This document shows, in pieces, positions 45,026-55,016 of a stretch of 64,000 nt of DNA. This DNA is from Saururus chinensis (Eukaryota > Streptophyta > Magnoliopsida > Piperales > Saururaceae). The position numbers and the translations under genes were made by a program. The stretch lies in the NCBI GenBank assembly GCA_035235625.1, contig CP141147.1:31001-95000 (forward strand), read 5' to 3'. How positions within the stretch are numbered: position 1 is the stretch's first letter; each line of letters begins with the position of its first letter. The notes under the pieces are model-generated. The model was not told the origin of the DNA and searched no databases. It saw nothing but the letters and a program-made list of their open reading frames with translations.

Positions 45026-45957
45026 TGCTCTTGGAAAACCACGACGACAATCAGAACAATTACTGCAAGAAGAGAGGAAAAAAACTTGAAGAATTACGTG
45101 CTGGGGTTCGGGAGGGGCTTCCTACAGATCTTGCTCGTCCATTGTCAGTTGGACAGCGAGTTATTGCTTGGCATCCCAAGACAAGAAAACTCCATCATGG
45201 CAGTGTATTGACTGTTGACCAAAACGAGTGCAGGATTCAGTTTGATAAACCAGAGTTAGGATGAGCTGGTCATGGTATGGCTTTTCTGAGCTTAAATGTT
45301 TAACATTCTAACTCTTATGTTATTTGTAGGATATGTTGTCTTCTAGATGAGTAGAAAGTCATAAAATCTCTTATAGTTTTTCCTTTTTGAGGCTTCGCCA
45401 ATCAGTGTTGAAGATGTTAAATCAGAGAATATCCAATTTTATTCTAAGGATATGAAGCAAATGTCTTCAAATTTTATGATCTACTGATATATTCTCGTTG
45501 ACAACATGTAGGAAATACTGTTGGCAGAGACGAAGAATCTCCAAGACGAAGTCCCATTTAGTGAGAACCTTCGGGGTCATTTTCGGGAGTACAATGCCAA
45601 GATTCTTAAACAGCTTGAACATGTTTATGACCAAGCAAGTACCTTTGCCTATTTAGTTCATGCATTTGTCTATTATTTCTCTTAAATTTTCTTTTTTAAT
45701 GGATGATTTTGACACATTATTGTTTAATGCATCTCTTTTAGGTTTCTTATGCTCTGGAATTTTTGAAAGACCGTAACACCCTCAGTTCAAATGGGATTTC
45801 ACCTTCAGTCAGCAGGCTGGGTAACAATGCTTAGAGGTCTTGCTGGAATTCCGGCTTATTGGACCAGTCAATTTTTTTTAAACAAGATACGGGATCTCAT
45901 GTGGATGAAGTATATGATAGCTCAAGGCGAAAAAAAAGGATAATTGTGGATATAGAG
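45026..45957 (+). pseudogene. ALY: ALWAYS EARLY (LIN-9-like) fragment, copy 2
   Basis: Exon 1 (45026-45274) reads [18 protein letters not shown], gains an A (frameshift), lacks about 30 bases, then reads [20 protein letters not shown] and [20 protein letters not shown]. Another change gives a stop before the donor. The [20 protein letters not shown] part is closer to the family consensus than copy 1, so the two copies decayed separately. Exon 2 (45512-45634, open, GC donor) and exon 3 (45742-45957, with the same TAG as copy 1) follow. Confidence 0.8.
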
Positions 45958-46489
45958 GTAAGCACTTACACTTCATTTATCTTTTTTATCCCCACACCTA
46001 CTTTTTAGCTATAAACTTGACAGTTATTGAGGGTTTATTTGACGCTTCACGAGCCCTGAAAGTTGTATGCTTTTTTCTGAAGCTGTCTTTTGGTTTTAGT
46101 TGCAATGAAGAGTCTTGTTTTTTTTTTCCTTTTCTTTCCTTTCTGTTTTTTCATTTTTGGGCTGTGGGGGTATGATGGTAAACTTCTCATGTTCTTCCAA
46201 AGATAGGTGGTGTAATTATATCAATCATTATTCTTGTCACCACATCATTCATGTCCATTTTAAAACTGGGTTTTGCCGGCGTTGGACAGTGGTAGTTTAC
46301 ACTCATCTGACACCTTTCCATATTAAATTTCACCTGCATAGAGTTTTCAGCAAAAGAGATATATTTACTTTGTTAGGTCATGGTAGTTGGCATTGAGTGT
46401 GTGAGGTGACACATTCCCACAAGTTGTCATTTGTATATTTGGAATGCATGTGTCTGTGTTGTCTAATAAGTTTTCTTACTGTGTCATTG

Positions 46490-46970
46490 GGGTTTATTAC
46501 ATTTTTTTGATCTAGAAAAGTTCAAGAACAAAGATGACTTTGTTGTGAAATACAATAATTTGAGCTCATTTAATGAAATAGAGGTATATTTAATGGCCCC
46601 CTTGACAAACGTTTTTGCTTTAGTGGTGTAAGGGGATTTAAAAATATTTTATTTTTTTATTTGCCTGATTACTACTGAAATTCTTACTTGATTCATGTTT
46701 AGCTTGGAAACCATCACAAAGAACTGAGGCCAGATATTCTGAGACGGGTGTAGAGAAATCTTTGCCTCCAAAAATTGAGCGCATTCTTCGAGTCGAGATG
46801 GCTCCTCTCCAGAAGCAGTAGGTTCTGGTTACTTTGTTGTAGTCTTATTATAGTATATATTCAGATCATTTTGATTAGTTTGTATTTATATTTTGTATAC
46901 AACAAGGTATTATAAATGGATTTTAGAGCGCAATTTTCGTGACTTGAACAAGGGAGTTAGATGGAATCGG
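46490..46970 (+). pseudogene. CHR5: CHR5 fragment, copy c (three exons)
   Basis: Exons: about 46490-46583 (GLLHFFDLEKFKNKDDFVVK), 46703-46818 (LGNHHKELRPDILRRV, then a frameshift, then EKSLPPKIERILRVEMAPLQ) and 46907-46970 (YYKWILERNFRDLNKGVRWN). They match the end of SNF2 lobe 1 of CHR5/CHD1. Motif I and II exons are missing: ALY intron sequence passes straight into the fifth exon. The middle exon keeps residues lost from copy b, so copy c is not derived from copy b. Confidence 0.8.
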
Positions 46971-47101
46971 GTTTGTATTGCCTCATTTCTAATCTTCTAT
47001 TTGGAATATTTTCTGCTTCATTGTTTAATCTTCTGCTGCTCACCTTAGTTGGAAGGTACAGCATAATAGCTGGATAAATATCTACATTCAAATGTCTACA
47101 G

Positions 47102-47215
47102 GTCCTTGATCATTTGGGATTCGTGAAGCAAGATCAATCAGTTTTGAGACACAATGACCTGCCAACCTTGTTCTGAGATCTGTTTCAAATTTTGAAGGAA
47201 GCAGTGTAAAGTTTT
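47102..47215 (+). pseudogene. Unidentified exon, copy 3 (longest)
   Basis: Reads VLDHLGFVKQDQSVLRHNDL then PTLF and a stop; after a frameshift FQILKEAV may belong to the same exon. It is the most extended example of this repeated exon. I do not recognise the protein. Confidence 0.5.
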
Positions 47216-48529
47216 AGAGCAGGATGAAGCAGCCTTTATTTGATTAGCAGGCATCAGCGTTCTTCACAGTGCTGCATTTGCTATTGTTGCACCTTCACTT
47301 AAGTAATTTCATATGACAGAGCTCCTAAAAAAAATTCTACTTGGAGTGTTTCCGCTTCCCTCCTGTTTGCATTTGTTGTTTAATTTACTTGATTGATCAT
47401 TTAGTTTAATTACCAAAATTTTCATTATGATATTTATCATAAAATTTTCATTTTTTAGTTCAGTCAACATTTACAGAGCCAATCTGAGCCTTAGTTTCTT
47501 TATGAGGATGCCTTGACAATACTGAGTTTAATTTTTTGTTTGCTGCAGTTTATTAAATACTTGGGTTCTCAATGTTATCTTTCCATCTCATCCATCCCCT
47601 TTGCTCCTCTATTGCCTGCTCCCTACCCCACTTCCTTCCTCCCCCCCTAGCCTCCTCTTCTCCGCTCTGTTCTGCCCTGCTCTGCTCTTCTCTACTCATC
47701 GTCCTCTTCCACCCTCTCCTCTGCCTTCTTTTCTCCCTCCTGTTCATCTGAAGCCTCTCTGCACCTCCTTTCTTTCTCTTCATTTTTCCTTGCTTCTTCT
47801 CCCCCGATGTAATTAGTAATGTTTTTGTTCTCGGTTATTTCAATTTTAATAACTTTTGCTGGGTTTTTTTTTCGTTCTTACAGTATGATGGATGATATAG
47901 GAATGCTAATGTTTTGGTAAGCAAGAGGAAAATCATACATTAAGTATGGCTTATAATTTAAATTTTGGTAGATGGACTTTGATATTATTGCTTTTAGTTA
48001 TTGGTAGATGGACTTTTATTCATGGGAGCAGCTGCCTTTCTAGGCCTCATTTACTTCTGATGTTGGACCCATCACTTGCCGCTTAGCTTTTCTTCTTTCC
48101 TCTCTTCTTTTGTGTTTCCTTTTTTTTTTTCTGGTTGTATGAATGCACTGGAGCATGGGGTTCGCAGAAGAAAAAGACTGCCCTTTTCTATTGCTTTGAG
48201 TGACATTCTCTATTGGGCATTCCTTCTCTTTCTTCATTTATCTCACTTTTTCATGTTTTTGGGATAAGGGTCTTTGGTATTGAGATGAAAATGTTTGAGC
48301 CTTGTGCTGTGTTTTGGGTTTGTTACTTTTTTTCTTAGTTTGGCAGTTTTAATGAGGTGGGTGGTTTATGTTGCACCAACTTGCATGAGCTAGGTTTGGT
48401 TCTATAGTTGCTTTCAGTGACTTTGTTTGGCTTTCACTTTCTTCAATTAAAAAGAAAAGTGAAATGATGGTATTGGGATTCATCTTTAGGTAGTGCTAGA
48501 GGGTTGTAACATTGTTTGATGCTCCACTA
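47216..48529. other. Second copy of the intron-like block before the SPARK exon
   Basis: From about 47395 it is homologous to 32750-34150. It contains the pyrimidine-rich C/T block (one unit of the 219-base repeat) and a second C/T-rich stretch near 48.1 kb. No coding sequence was recognised. Confidence 0.65.
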
Positions 48530-48630
48530 CCTCTTTCCCATATTAATAGTTCTATTTAGTTTTTCCAAAATAAACCAATTTTAGTTCCTTTTAAAAAACT
48601 AAATGGAGCTATTAATGGGGACGAAGGGAG
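48530..48630 (+). mobile_element. Stowaway-like MITE, copy 2
   Basis: Same element, same TA flanks and same position relative to the SPARK exon as 34150-34250, with almost identical sequence. It was duplicated with its surroundings, not inserted twice. Confidence 0.75.
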
Positions 48631-49373
48631 TATGTGAGATTGTTGTTTTGCTATCCACTAATCCTTGGAGACAATGTCTGATTCTCCTTCCATCTTTATT
48701 CTTTATTCTGTGATCAAGTTACTGGGCAGACTCATTCAGACCTTTACTCATTTTAAGCAAACCTCAAGCCCCCTTATTTAGCTCTCTTTTGTTGTGACTA
48801 TCACATACGTTTTGCAAGATTAAGTACAAAGTATCACGCCTTTCATCCGTTCTATACTTTTAAACTTTGGCATTTGGGGACATATTTATTAGTTATAGCT
48901 CTTTTTTATACTGTGTGAAAGCTGAAATTGTTTGTGGGACATCGTGCGTGATGCACATTATGGTGCCATTTGTATTTATAAGCATGACAAAATATGGGAT
49001 AATAAAGCTCTAGAAAAGAGAAGTCCTCATATGATGCAGGGACTGCTTGTTAACATCTTGTTTTTAAAGTTGCTTTAAGGTGCCAACTATATTTATTTAA
49101 TATACAATGTAACCTAGGGGTCTGTCATAGTTGTTCATTTACGTCTTCATCTAGTTTGCACTCGTCTCTCTCTTTTTTTCACTATCATTATTGATTTCGT
49201 TTATGCCTTTGTGTTCATCTATTTCTTTAAAAGCACTGGTAGACTTCAACTTGCATGAGGTGCACTCCTAGTCTCCATTGTGAATTTTTAGCATTAAGAA
49301 ACCCTTGTCATTTTCTATTAAAGTAATTATTTAATTTAGTTAGCTATTAACTCTGGGTGTTCTTTTTTGGCAG

Positions 49374-49912
49374 AATGTACCCTGGATATGAGTGGGTCTA
49401 ATTATATTTTGGCGTCTTCGATATGTTCTAACCAAGCAGATCGAGGAAACAGCACGGGAAACCTTGGTGTTCCTTCTGAGTTATCTGAGACTTGCCATAC
49501 GTCTGTCTTAGAACCTTTAAAATTTTATGGACTTAGTCCTAATGCAACTTTCTTTTGTGGACTTGGAACAAAAATTCCTGTGACATCATTTCAAAGGCAG
49601 AACATCTGTTGCTCAAATGTTGCAAACTCCAAAATTTGAAGAAGTCACCGAAAATTGCCAAATACCATCTCTATCCCAGGAGAGTTGTAGGCGGTGTTTA
49701 AATGCTGGAGTTTCATATCTTCATGATCTCATTGGAGCACAAGAAAATACTGCACTTAATACTTGCTGGGATGCAAATTTTGTTGCACTTACAAGCAGTC
49801 AACATAATTCATCAACATTGAAATGGCATCTTGTTTCTTTAGAATTCAAGGCCTTAATTCTTGTCCAAGTACTGCTAGATTCTTGTGTTATAAATATTTT
49901 GGTGTTGTGTTA
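49374..49912 (+). pseudogene. SPARK-domain receptor-like kinase ectodomain, copy 2
   Basis: Reads ECTLDMSGSNYILASSICSN, QADRGNSTGNLGVPSELSET and LSPNATFFCGLGTKIPV without the early frameshift of copy 1. It then loses bases near 49582 and resumes as MLQTPKFEEVTENCQI, CRRCLNAGVSYLHDLIGAQ and the rest of the domain. It shares with copy 1 the roughly 19-residue in-frame deletion between ADRG and NSTGNL and the late frameshift before the CFFGIQG part. There are no kinase or membrane segments. Confidence 0.8.
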
Positions 49913-50149
49913 ATCATATAAATTCTATTAATCATTTATTGTTTGTCATGTGTTAATTAATTTGTTAATTTGTCATCATGAGGATTAGCTTATCCAATTT
50001 CAATGAGTTCATCTAGTACACATTGGGTTGGATCCAACCTGTATGGTGACCATTATGGATGACTCACTTTGTCTTTGAGGCTGCATTTGAAATGAGCTAA
50101 TTACAATAAGAATATTTTTGATTTAAATTTCTGATTCTTATATCTATAG

Positions 50150-50196
50150 GTCCTTGAACATTTGGGATTCATGAAGCAAGATCAATCAGTTACTAT
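50150..50196 (+). pseudogene. Unidentified exon, copy 4
   Basis: VLEHLGFMKQDQSVTIRG after a TATATCTATAG acceptor, running into a purine tract. Closest to copies 1 and 2. Confidence 0.5.
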
Positions 50197-50272
50197 AAGA
50201 GGGAAAAAAAAAGAAAAAAAAGAAAAAAAAGGAAAAGAAAGAAAAAGAAAGAAAGAAAGAAAAGGAGGTAAA
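50197..50272 (+). repeat. A/G-rich purine tract
   Basis: Short purine tract with GAAA repeats between the unidentified exon and CHR5 sequence. It is again at a junction between fragments of different genes, though the palindrome seen elsewhere is not present. Confidence 0.85.
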
Positions 50273-51070
50273 AGAATAGAATATCCATTATTGAGCTTTT
50301 ATGAGAAAGGCTGACAGGGCCTGATTGAAGGGAGGTAAACTTCGTGATTATCAGCTTGAAGGGTTGAATATTCTTGTTAACAGGTATGTAGGTTTTGTGT
50401 TTCCATCACAATTAAACCTGAATATTACAATTAGTTATTTTTTTTTGCAGCATTTCAGTGCTTCTCACTGTAATTTTTTTTGTAGTTGGGGAAATGTTTT
50501 CTGCTAGTTATGGTCAATTCTTTGTTTTTCATCTTAAAAAGTTTTTAAACAGTTCTTTTTTATCTAGATAACAGCACGCATAGCAAAGACATGGACCATT
50601 TCTTGTTGTCGTACCAGTGTCTACATTGTCAAACTAGGCCAAGGAATTTAAGAAGTGGCACCCTGAAATGAATGTAGTTATATATGTTGGCAACTGTGCC
50701 AGCGGAGAGGTAGTCCTGCCTGTAGCTTTTTTAAGAGGTGGCACCCTGAAATGAATGTAGTTATATATGTTGGCAACTGTGCCAGCGGAGAGGTAGTCCT
50801 ACCTGTAGCTTTTTTTAACTGTGCAAAGTTCTATTGTGAGTTCAGTGTATTTAAAGAATTCATTTTAGCAGTATTAGCTGACTTAATATTTTGTTGTGGC
50901 TGCAGATCTGTCAACAGTTTTTGACTTTTTCTCTGACAAGAAAAAAGGCAGGCAGACTAAGTTTGATTCTCTGTTGACCACATATGAAGTATTATTGAAG
51001 GATAAAACTTTGTTTTCCAAGATCAAGTGGAGTGCATTCTTTGAGTCGAGATGTCTCCTCTTCATAAGCA
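50273..51070 (+). pseudogene. CHR5: CHR5 fragment, copy d
   Basis: Starts one exon earlier than the other copies: 50323-50383 reads LKGGKLRDYQLEGLNILVNR, the entry to the SNF2 ATPase. The Walker A exon is then missing. 50575-50709 reads HGPFLVVVPVSTLSN-stop-AKEFKKWH. 50906-51070 reads VFDFFSDKKKGRQTKFDSLL and TTYEVLLKDKTLFSKIKW (better preserved than in copies a and b). It then jumps to the end of a later exon (VEMSPLHKQ equivalent) and its donor at GTAGGT. The same Trp-to-TAG stop as in copies a and b is present. It leads into the CHY fragment. Confidence 0.85.
50649..50814 (+). repeat. 83-bp tandem duplication across a CHR5 exon end
   Basis: GTGGCACCCTGAAATG recurs at an offset of 83 bases (50655 and 50738). 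The unit spans the end of the exon, its donor and the first intron bases, so two equivalent donor sites now lie in tandem. Confidence 0.85.
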
Positions 51071-51210
51071 GTAGGTTCTGGTTACTTTGTTGTAGTCTTA
51101 TTATAACATATATTCAGATCATATTGATTGACTTGTACTCACAAGATATCATTAGCATTGATATATTACTTTTTCAATTGACAGCTGTTTACTTTTATGC
51201 TTTATTTTAG

Positions 51211-51780
51211 GGGAATACTTGGCATTAACTGGTGAAAAATTTGATGGATCTGAGATGATTGCCCACGGCCCTGGCTACCCATTTTTGTCTTGCAGAAACT
51301 TACTTTGTTGTCTGTCAGTGACTCAATTGGCTTGAAGTTCGACTAGTCAAATTGATTACAGATGACCCTTCAGTCATAGAAAGCAATATTGACCAATATG
51401 GTGATCTTGTCTATCCTCATAAGAGGAGTGTTGTCCACAGGTTGTCTTTATTCTGATTAGGAATTTTTAGTTTTTATATGAAGACTAAAATGAAATTGCT
51501 TATCGTTTATCATGGTTAGATGGGTTTTTTTAAGTATTTGGAAAATGTCCTCAAACTATGTGTTAATGCATCTTAAAATGTGTTCTCTAGGCAGGATTGA
51601 GATTATTGATAACTGTTTTAGCCACAAAACAGTCGAGGAAATAATTGATGAACCGGTAATGTTTCTTGCTATCAGTTTGTATATCATGCTTCCTCAGTTC
51701 ATCACTCAAGAAATTAAAACAAGGTTCACCATTATGCTTGAAAGTTTCTTCTCTCTCTCTCTCTCTCTCCCCCTATGTGT
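51211..51780 (+). pseudogene. 3-hydroxyisobutyryl-CoA hydrolase-like (CHY) fragment, copy 1
   Basis: Exon at 51211 reads GEYLALTGEKFDGSEMIA, then is damaged. The sequence down to 51440 holds ITDDPSVIESNIDQYGDLVY in one of its frames. 51595-51655 reads RIEIIDNCFSHKTVEEIIDE. About 51712-51755 holds LKQGSP and LKVSS. This is the C-terminal half of plant CHY1-like 3-hydroxyisobutyryl-CoA hydrolases (crotonase superfamily, valine and branched-chain catabolism), where EYLALTG...DG.EM...GLATH and SP.SLK are typical. The crotonase core with the oxyanion hole is absent. The last exon runs into a CT microsatellite. Confidence 0.75.
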
Positions 51781-52651
51781 GTGTCTCTTGTTTTTTTCCT
51801 GATTTTCATGGTAAACATATGCATTCGGGGGTCAAACATGTATTAGTGTATTTGCCCCGAAGTCAACCTTGGTATGACATGAAAAGTGGAGCGCAATATA
51901 GTGGGGGCAGATCTTACAAGTTGGAAGTTAGATACCCAGCTTGAAGTTACAGAAGTGGTTCGTCATACAGTGAGCGTGTGCTTTCTCTCTCCCCCTCTCT
52001 CTCTCCCCTAGTTCTATTGCTCACATGGTTATACATGTGTTTTTCTATATTTGTATATGCTCATGTATTTATTAAGGATGGTACATTTTTTTTTGTTTAT
52101 AGAAGTAAACAAGTATTTATTTATTTATAAAATTTACTTTCTTTGTAAATTATTTGTATGCATTTCTTTTATGCCTACATATTTATGTGTTTATTGATAT
52201 TCATATGTACACATTGATATATTTGTCTATATTTGTATAGATATGTCACCCATTTATTTATTTATCTCTCTCTCCCCCTCTCTCTCCCCTAGTTCTATTG
52301 CTCACATGCTTATACATGCATTTTTCTATATTTGTATATGCTCATATTTTTTTAAAGATTGGTACATATTTTTTTATATAATATACTTTTGTAAATTATT
52401 TGTATGCATTTCTTTTATGCCTACATATTTATGTGTGTTTATCTATATTCATATATACACATTGATATATTTGTATAGATATATCAACAATTTATTTATT
52501 TATCTCTCTCCCTTTTTCTCCACTTCTTTTCTTTGATCATGTTGATTTGGTGTTTGAATTTTCTTAATTTTCTATGTACTGACACGATATCATTAGCGTT
52601 GATTTATTATTTTTTCAACTGACAGCTGTTTACTTTTATGCTTTATTTTAG
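51781..52651. other. CHY introns with CT-microsatellite repeats
   Basis: Two diverged copies of the same block: CT microsatellite, CCTAGTTCTATTGCTCACATG, then AT-rich sequence with ATTTATGTGT (about 51985-52240 and 52260-52500). A third copy precedes the giant CT array at 53.55-53.74 kb. Nothing coding. Confidence 0.7.
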
Positions 52652-53432
52652 GGGAATACTTGGCTTACCTGGTGAAAAGTTTGATGGATCTGATATGATT
52701 GCCTGCGGCCTGGCTACCCATTTTTGTCTTAATACAGTTTGTTTGCATTTTACATATTCTCTTGGAATTTTTTTCCTCATTTTAGTCTTGCAGAAACTTA
52801 CTTTGTTGTCTGTGGCAGAAACTCAATTGGCTTGAAGTTCGACTAGTCAAATTGATTACAAATGACTCTTCAGTCATAGAAAGCAATCTTGACCAATATG
52901 GTGATCTTGTCTATCCTGATAAGAGGAGTGTTGTCCGCAGGTTGTCTTTATTCTGATTAGGAATTTTTGGTTTTTATATGAACTAAAATATATTGAAATT
53001 GCTTATTGTTTATCACGGTTAGATAGGTTTTTTAAGTATTTGGAAAATGTCCTCGAACTATGTGCATATTAATATGTGTTCTCTGGGCAGGATTGAGATT
53101 ATTGATAACTGTTTTAGCCACGAAAAAGTTAGGAAATAATTGATGCACTGGTAATGTTTCTTGCTATCAGTTTGTATATTATGTAGGCTGTGCTTCCTCA
53201 GTTCATGAATTATAAGCATCTGCTAGTTACCTCTGCTTAGGGAGATAAGAGTAATTATTGTTTCCTGACTATTAGTACATGACATCCTAAGTAACTTGTT
53301 AGTATCATATGCCTTCTGGCCACTCATGTCTGTGCAGGAAAATGAATTAGCATGGTCAGACGATGAAAAGATTGATTCAGCACTCAAGCAATTAAAACAA
53401 GCTTCACCATTAAGCTTGAAAGTTTCTTCTCT
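52652..53432 (+). pseudogene. 3-hydroxyisobutyryl-CoA hydrolase-like (CHY) fragment, copy 2
   Basis: Exons: about 52652-52729 (LPGEKFDGSDMIACGLATHF, frameshifted near its start), 52794-52940 (KLTLLSVAETQL, frameshift, LEVRLVKLITNDSSVIESNL, then DQYGDLVYPDKRSVVRR), 53091-53150 (RIEIIDNCFSHEKV, frameshift) and 53338-53432 (DDEKIDSALKQLKQASPLSL). It covers the same C-terminal half as copy 1 and in addition keeps the penultimate exon. The conserved SLKxSLRSIREG end is replaced by CT repeats directly after LSLKVSS. It is the last gene relic before the simple-sequence array. Confidence 0.78.
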
Positions 53433-53740
53433 CTCTCTCTCTGTGTTGGCATATTTTTTTCCTGATTTTCTCCCCCTCTCTCCGTCCCTTCCTCTCCCTC
53501 TCCTCTCTCTCTCCTCTCCCTCTCCTCTCTCTCTCCTCTCTCTCTGTCTCCTAGTTATATTGCTCACATGGTTATTCATGTGTTTTCTATATTTGTATAT
53601 GCTCATATAATTTTTAAGATTGGTACATATTTTTTTGTTTATAGTAATAAAAAAGTTATTATTTATTAATAAAATTTACTTTCTTGGTAAATTATTTTGT
53701 TCATTTTTTAATGCCTACATATTTATGTGTGTTTATCGAT
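53433..53740. other. CT tract and AT-rich block leading to the giant array
   Basis: CT and CCTCT repeats, CTCCTAGTTATATTGCTCACATG and then AT-rich sequence. It is the third copy of the block in 51.98-52.5 kb. Its end (GTGTTTATCGATA) matches the other two, after which the giant CT array starts. Confidence 0.75.
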
Positions 53741-54962
53741 AGCTTTCTCTCTCAAGCACACTCTCTCTCAAGCGCTCTCTCTCTCCATCTCTCTCCCTCT
53801 CTAGCTTTCTCTCTCAAGCGCTCTCTCTCTCCATCTCTCTCTCCGTCTCTCTAGCTCTCTCTCTCCATCTCTCTCTCCCTCTCTAGCTTTCTCTCTCAAG
53901 TGCTCTCTCTCTCCATCTCTCTCTCCGTCTCTCTAGCTCCCTCTCTCCATCTCTCTCTCTCTAGTGCTCTCTCTAGCACTCTGTCTTGCTCTCTCTCTCT
54001 AGCGCTCTCTCTCTAGCTCTCTCTCTTGCATTCTCTCTCTCTAGCCCTCTCTCTCTCTGACTACCTCGCTCACTCTCTGTCTCTCGCCCTCTCTCTAGGA
54101 CTCTCTCTAGCGCTCTCTCTCCCTTTCCCTCTCTCTCTAACGCGCGCTCACTCTCTCTAGTGCTCTCTCTCTTACTCTCTCGAGCGCTCTCTTTCTAGCT
54201 CTCTCTCTTGCATTCTCTCTCTCTAGCGCTCTCTCTCTCTCTCCCATTCTTGCTCTCCCTTTCTTGCCCTCTCTCTAAGACTCTCTCTAGCGCTCTCTCT
54301 CTCACCCTCTCCCTCTCTCTCTATCGCACGCTCACTCTCTCTAGCGCTCTCCCTCCCTCTCTCTTGCTCTCTCTCTCTAGCTCTCTCTCTCTCTAGCTCT
54401 CTCTTTAGGGCTCTCTCTTACTCTCTCTCTAGCGCTCTCTTTCTAGCCCGCTCTCCCTCCCCTCTCTCTCTAGCTTTTTCTAGCGCTCTCTCTCTCCATC
54501 TCTCCCTCCCTCTCTCTTTAGCTCTCTCCCTCTCTCTCTAGCACTCTCTCTCTCTAGCTCTCTCTCTCTCAAGCGCTCTCTCACTCACTCTCTCTCTCTC
54601 TCACTACCTCGCTCACTCTCCCTCTCTAGGACTCTCTCTCTAGCGCTCTCTCTCTCCCTCTCCTCTCTATCGCGCGCTCACTCTCTCTAGCGCTCTCCCT
54701 CCCTCTCTCTCTTGCTCTCTCTGGCACTCTCTCTCTCTCTTGCTCTCTCTCTCTCCCTTTCTGACTACCTCTCTCACTCTTCCTCTCGCCCTCTCTCTAG
54801 GACTCTCTCTAGCGTGCTCTCTCTCTCCCTCTCCCTCTCTCTCTATCGCGCTCTCACTCTCTATAGCACTCTCCCTCCCTCCCTCTCTAGCGCTCTCTCT
54901 TGTGCTCTCTTTCTAGCCCATTCTCCCTCCCTCTCTCTCTCTCTCTAGCTCTCTCTCTAGCA

Positions 54963-55016
<54 letters not shown>

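Noticed and set aside
29563..53432. Functional gene for any of the eight families
   Set aside because: Each fragment is partial and every family has at least one stop, frameshift or missing catalytic region. The open ALY exon pair is the only part without damage.
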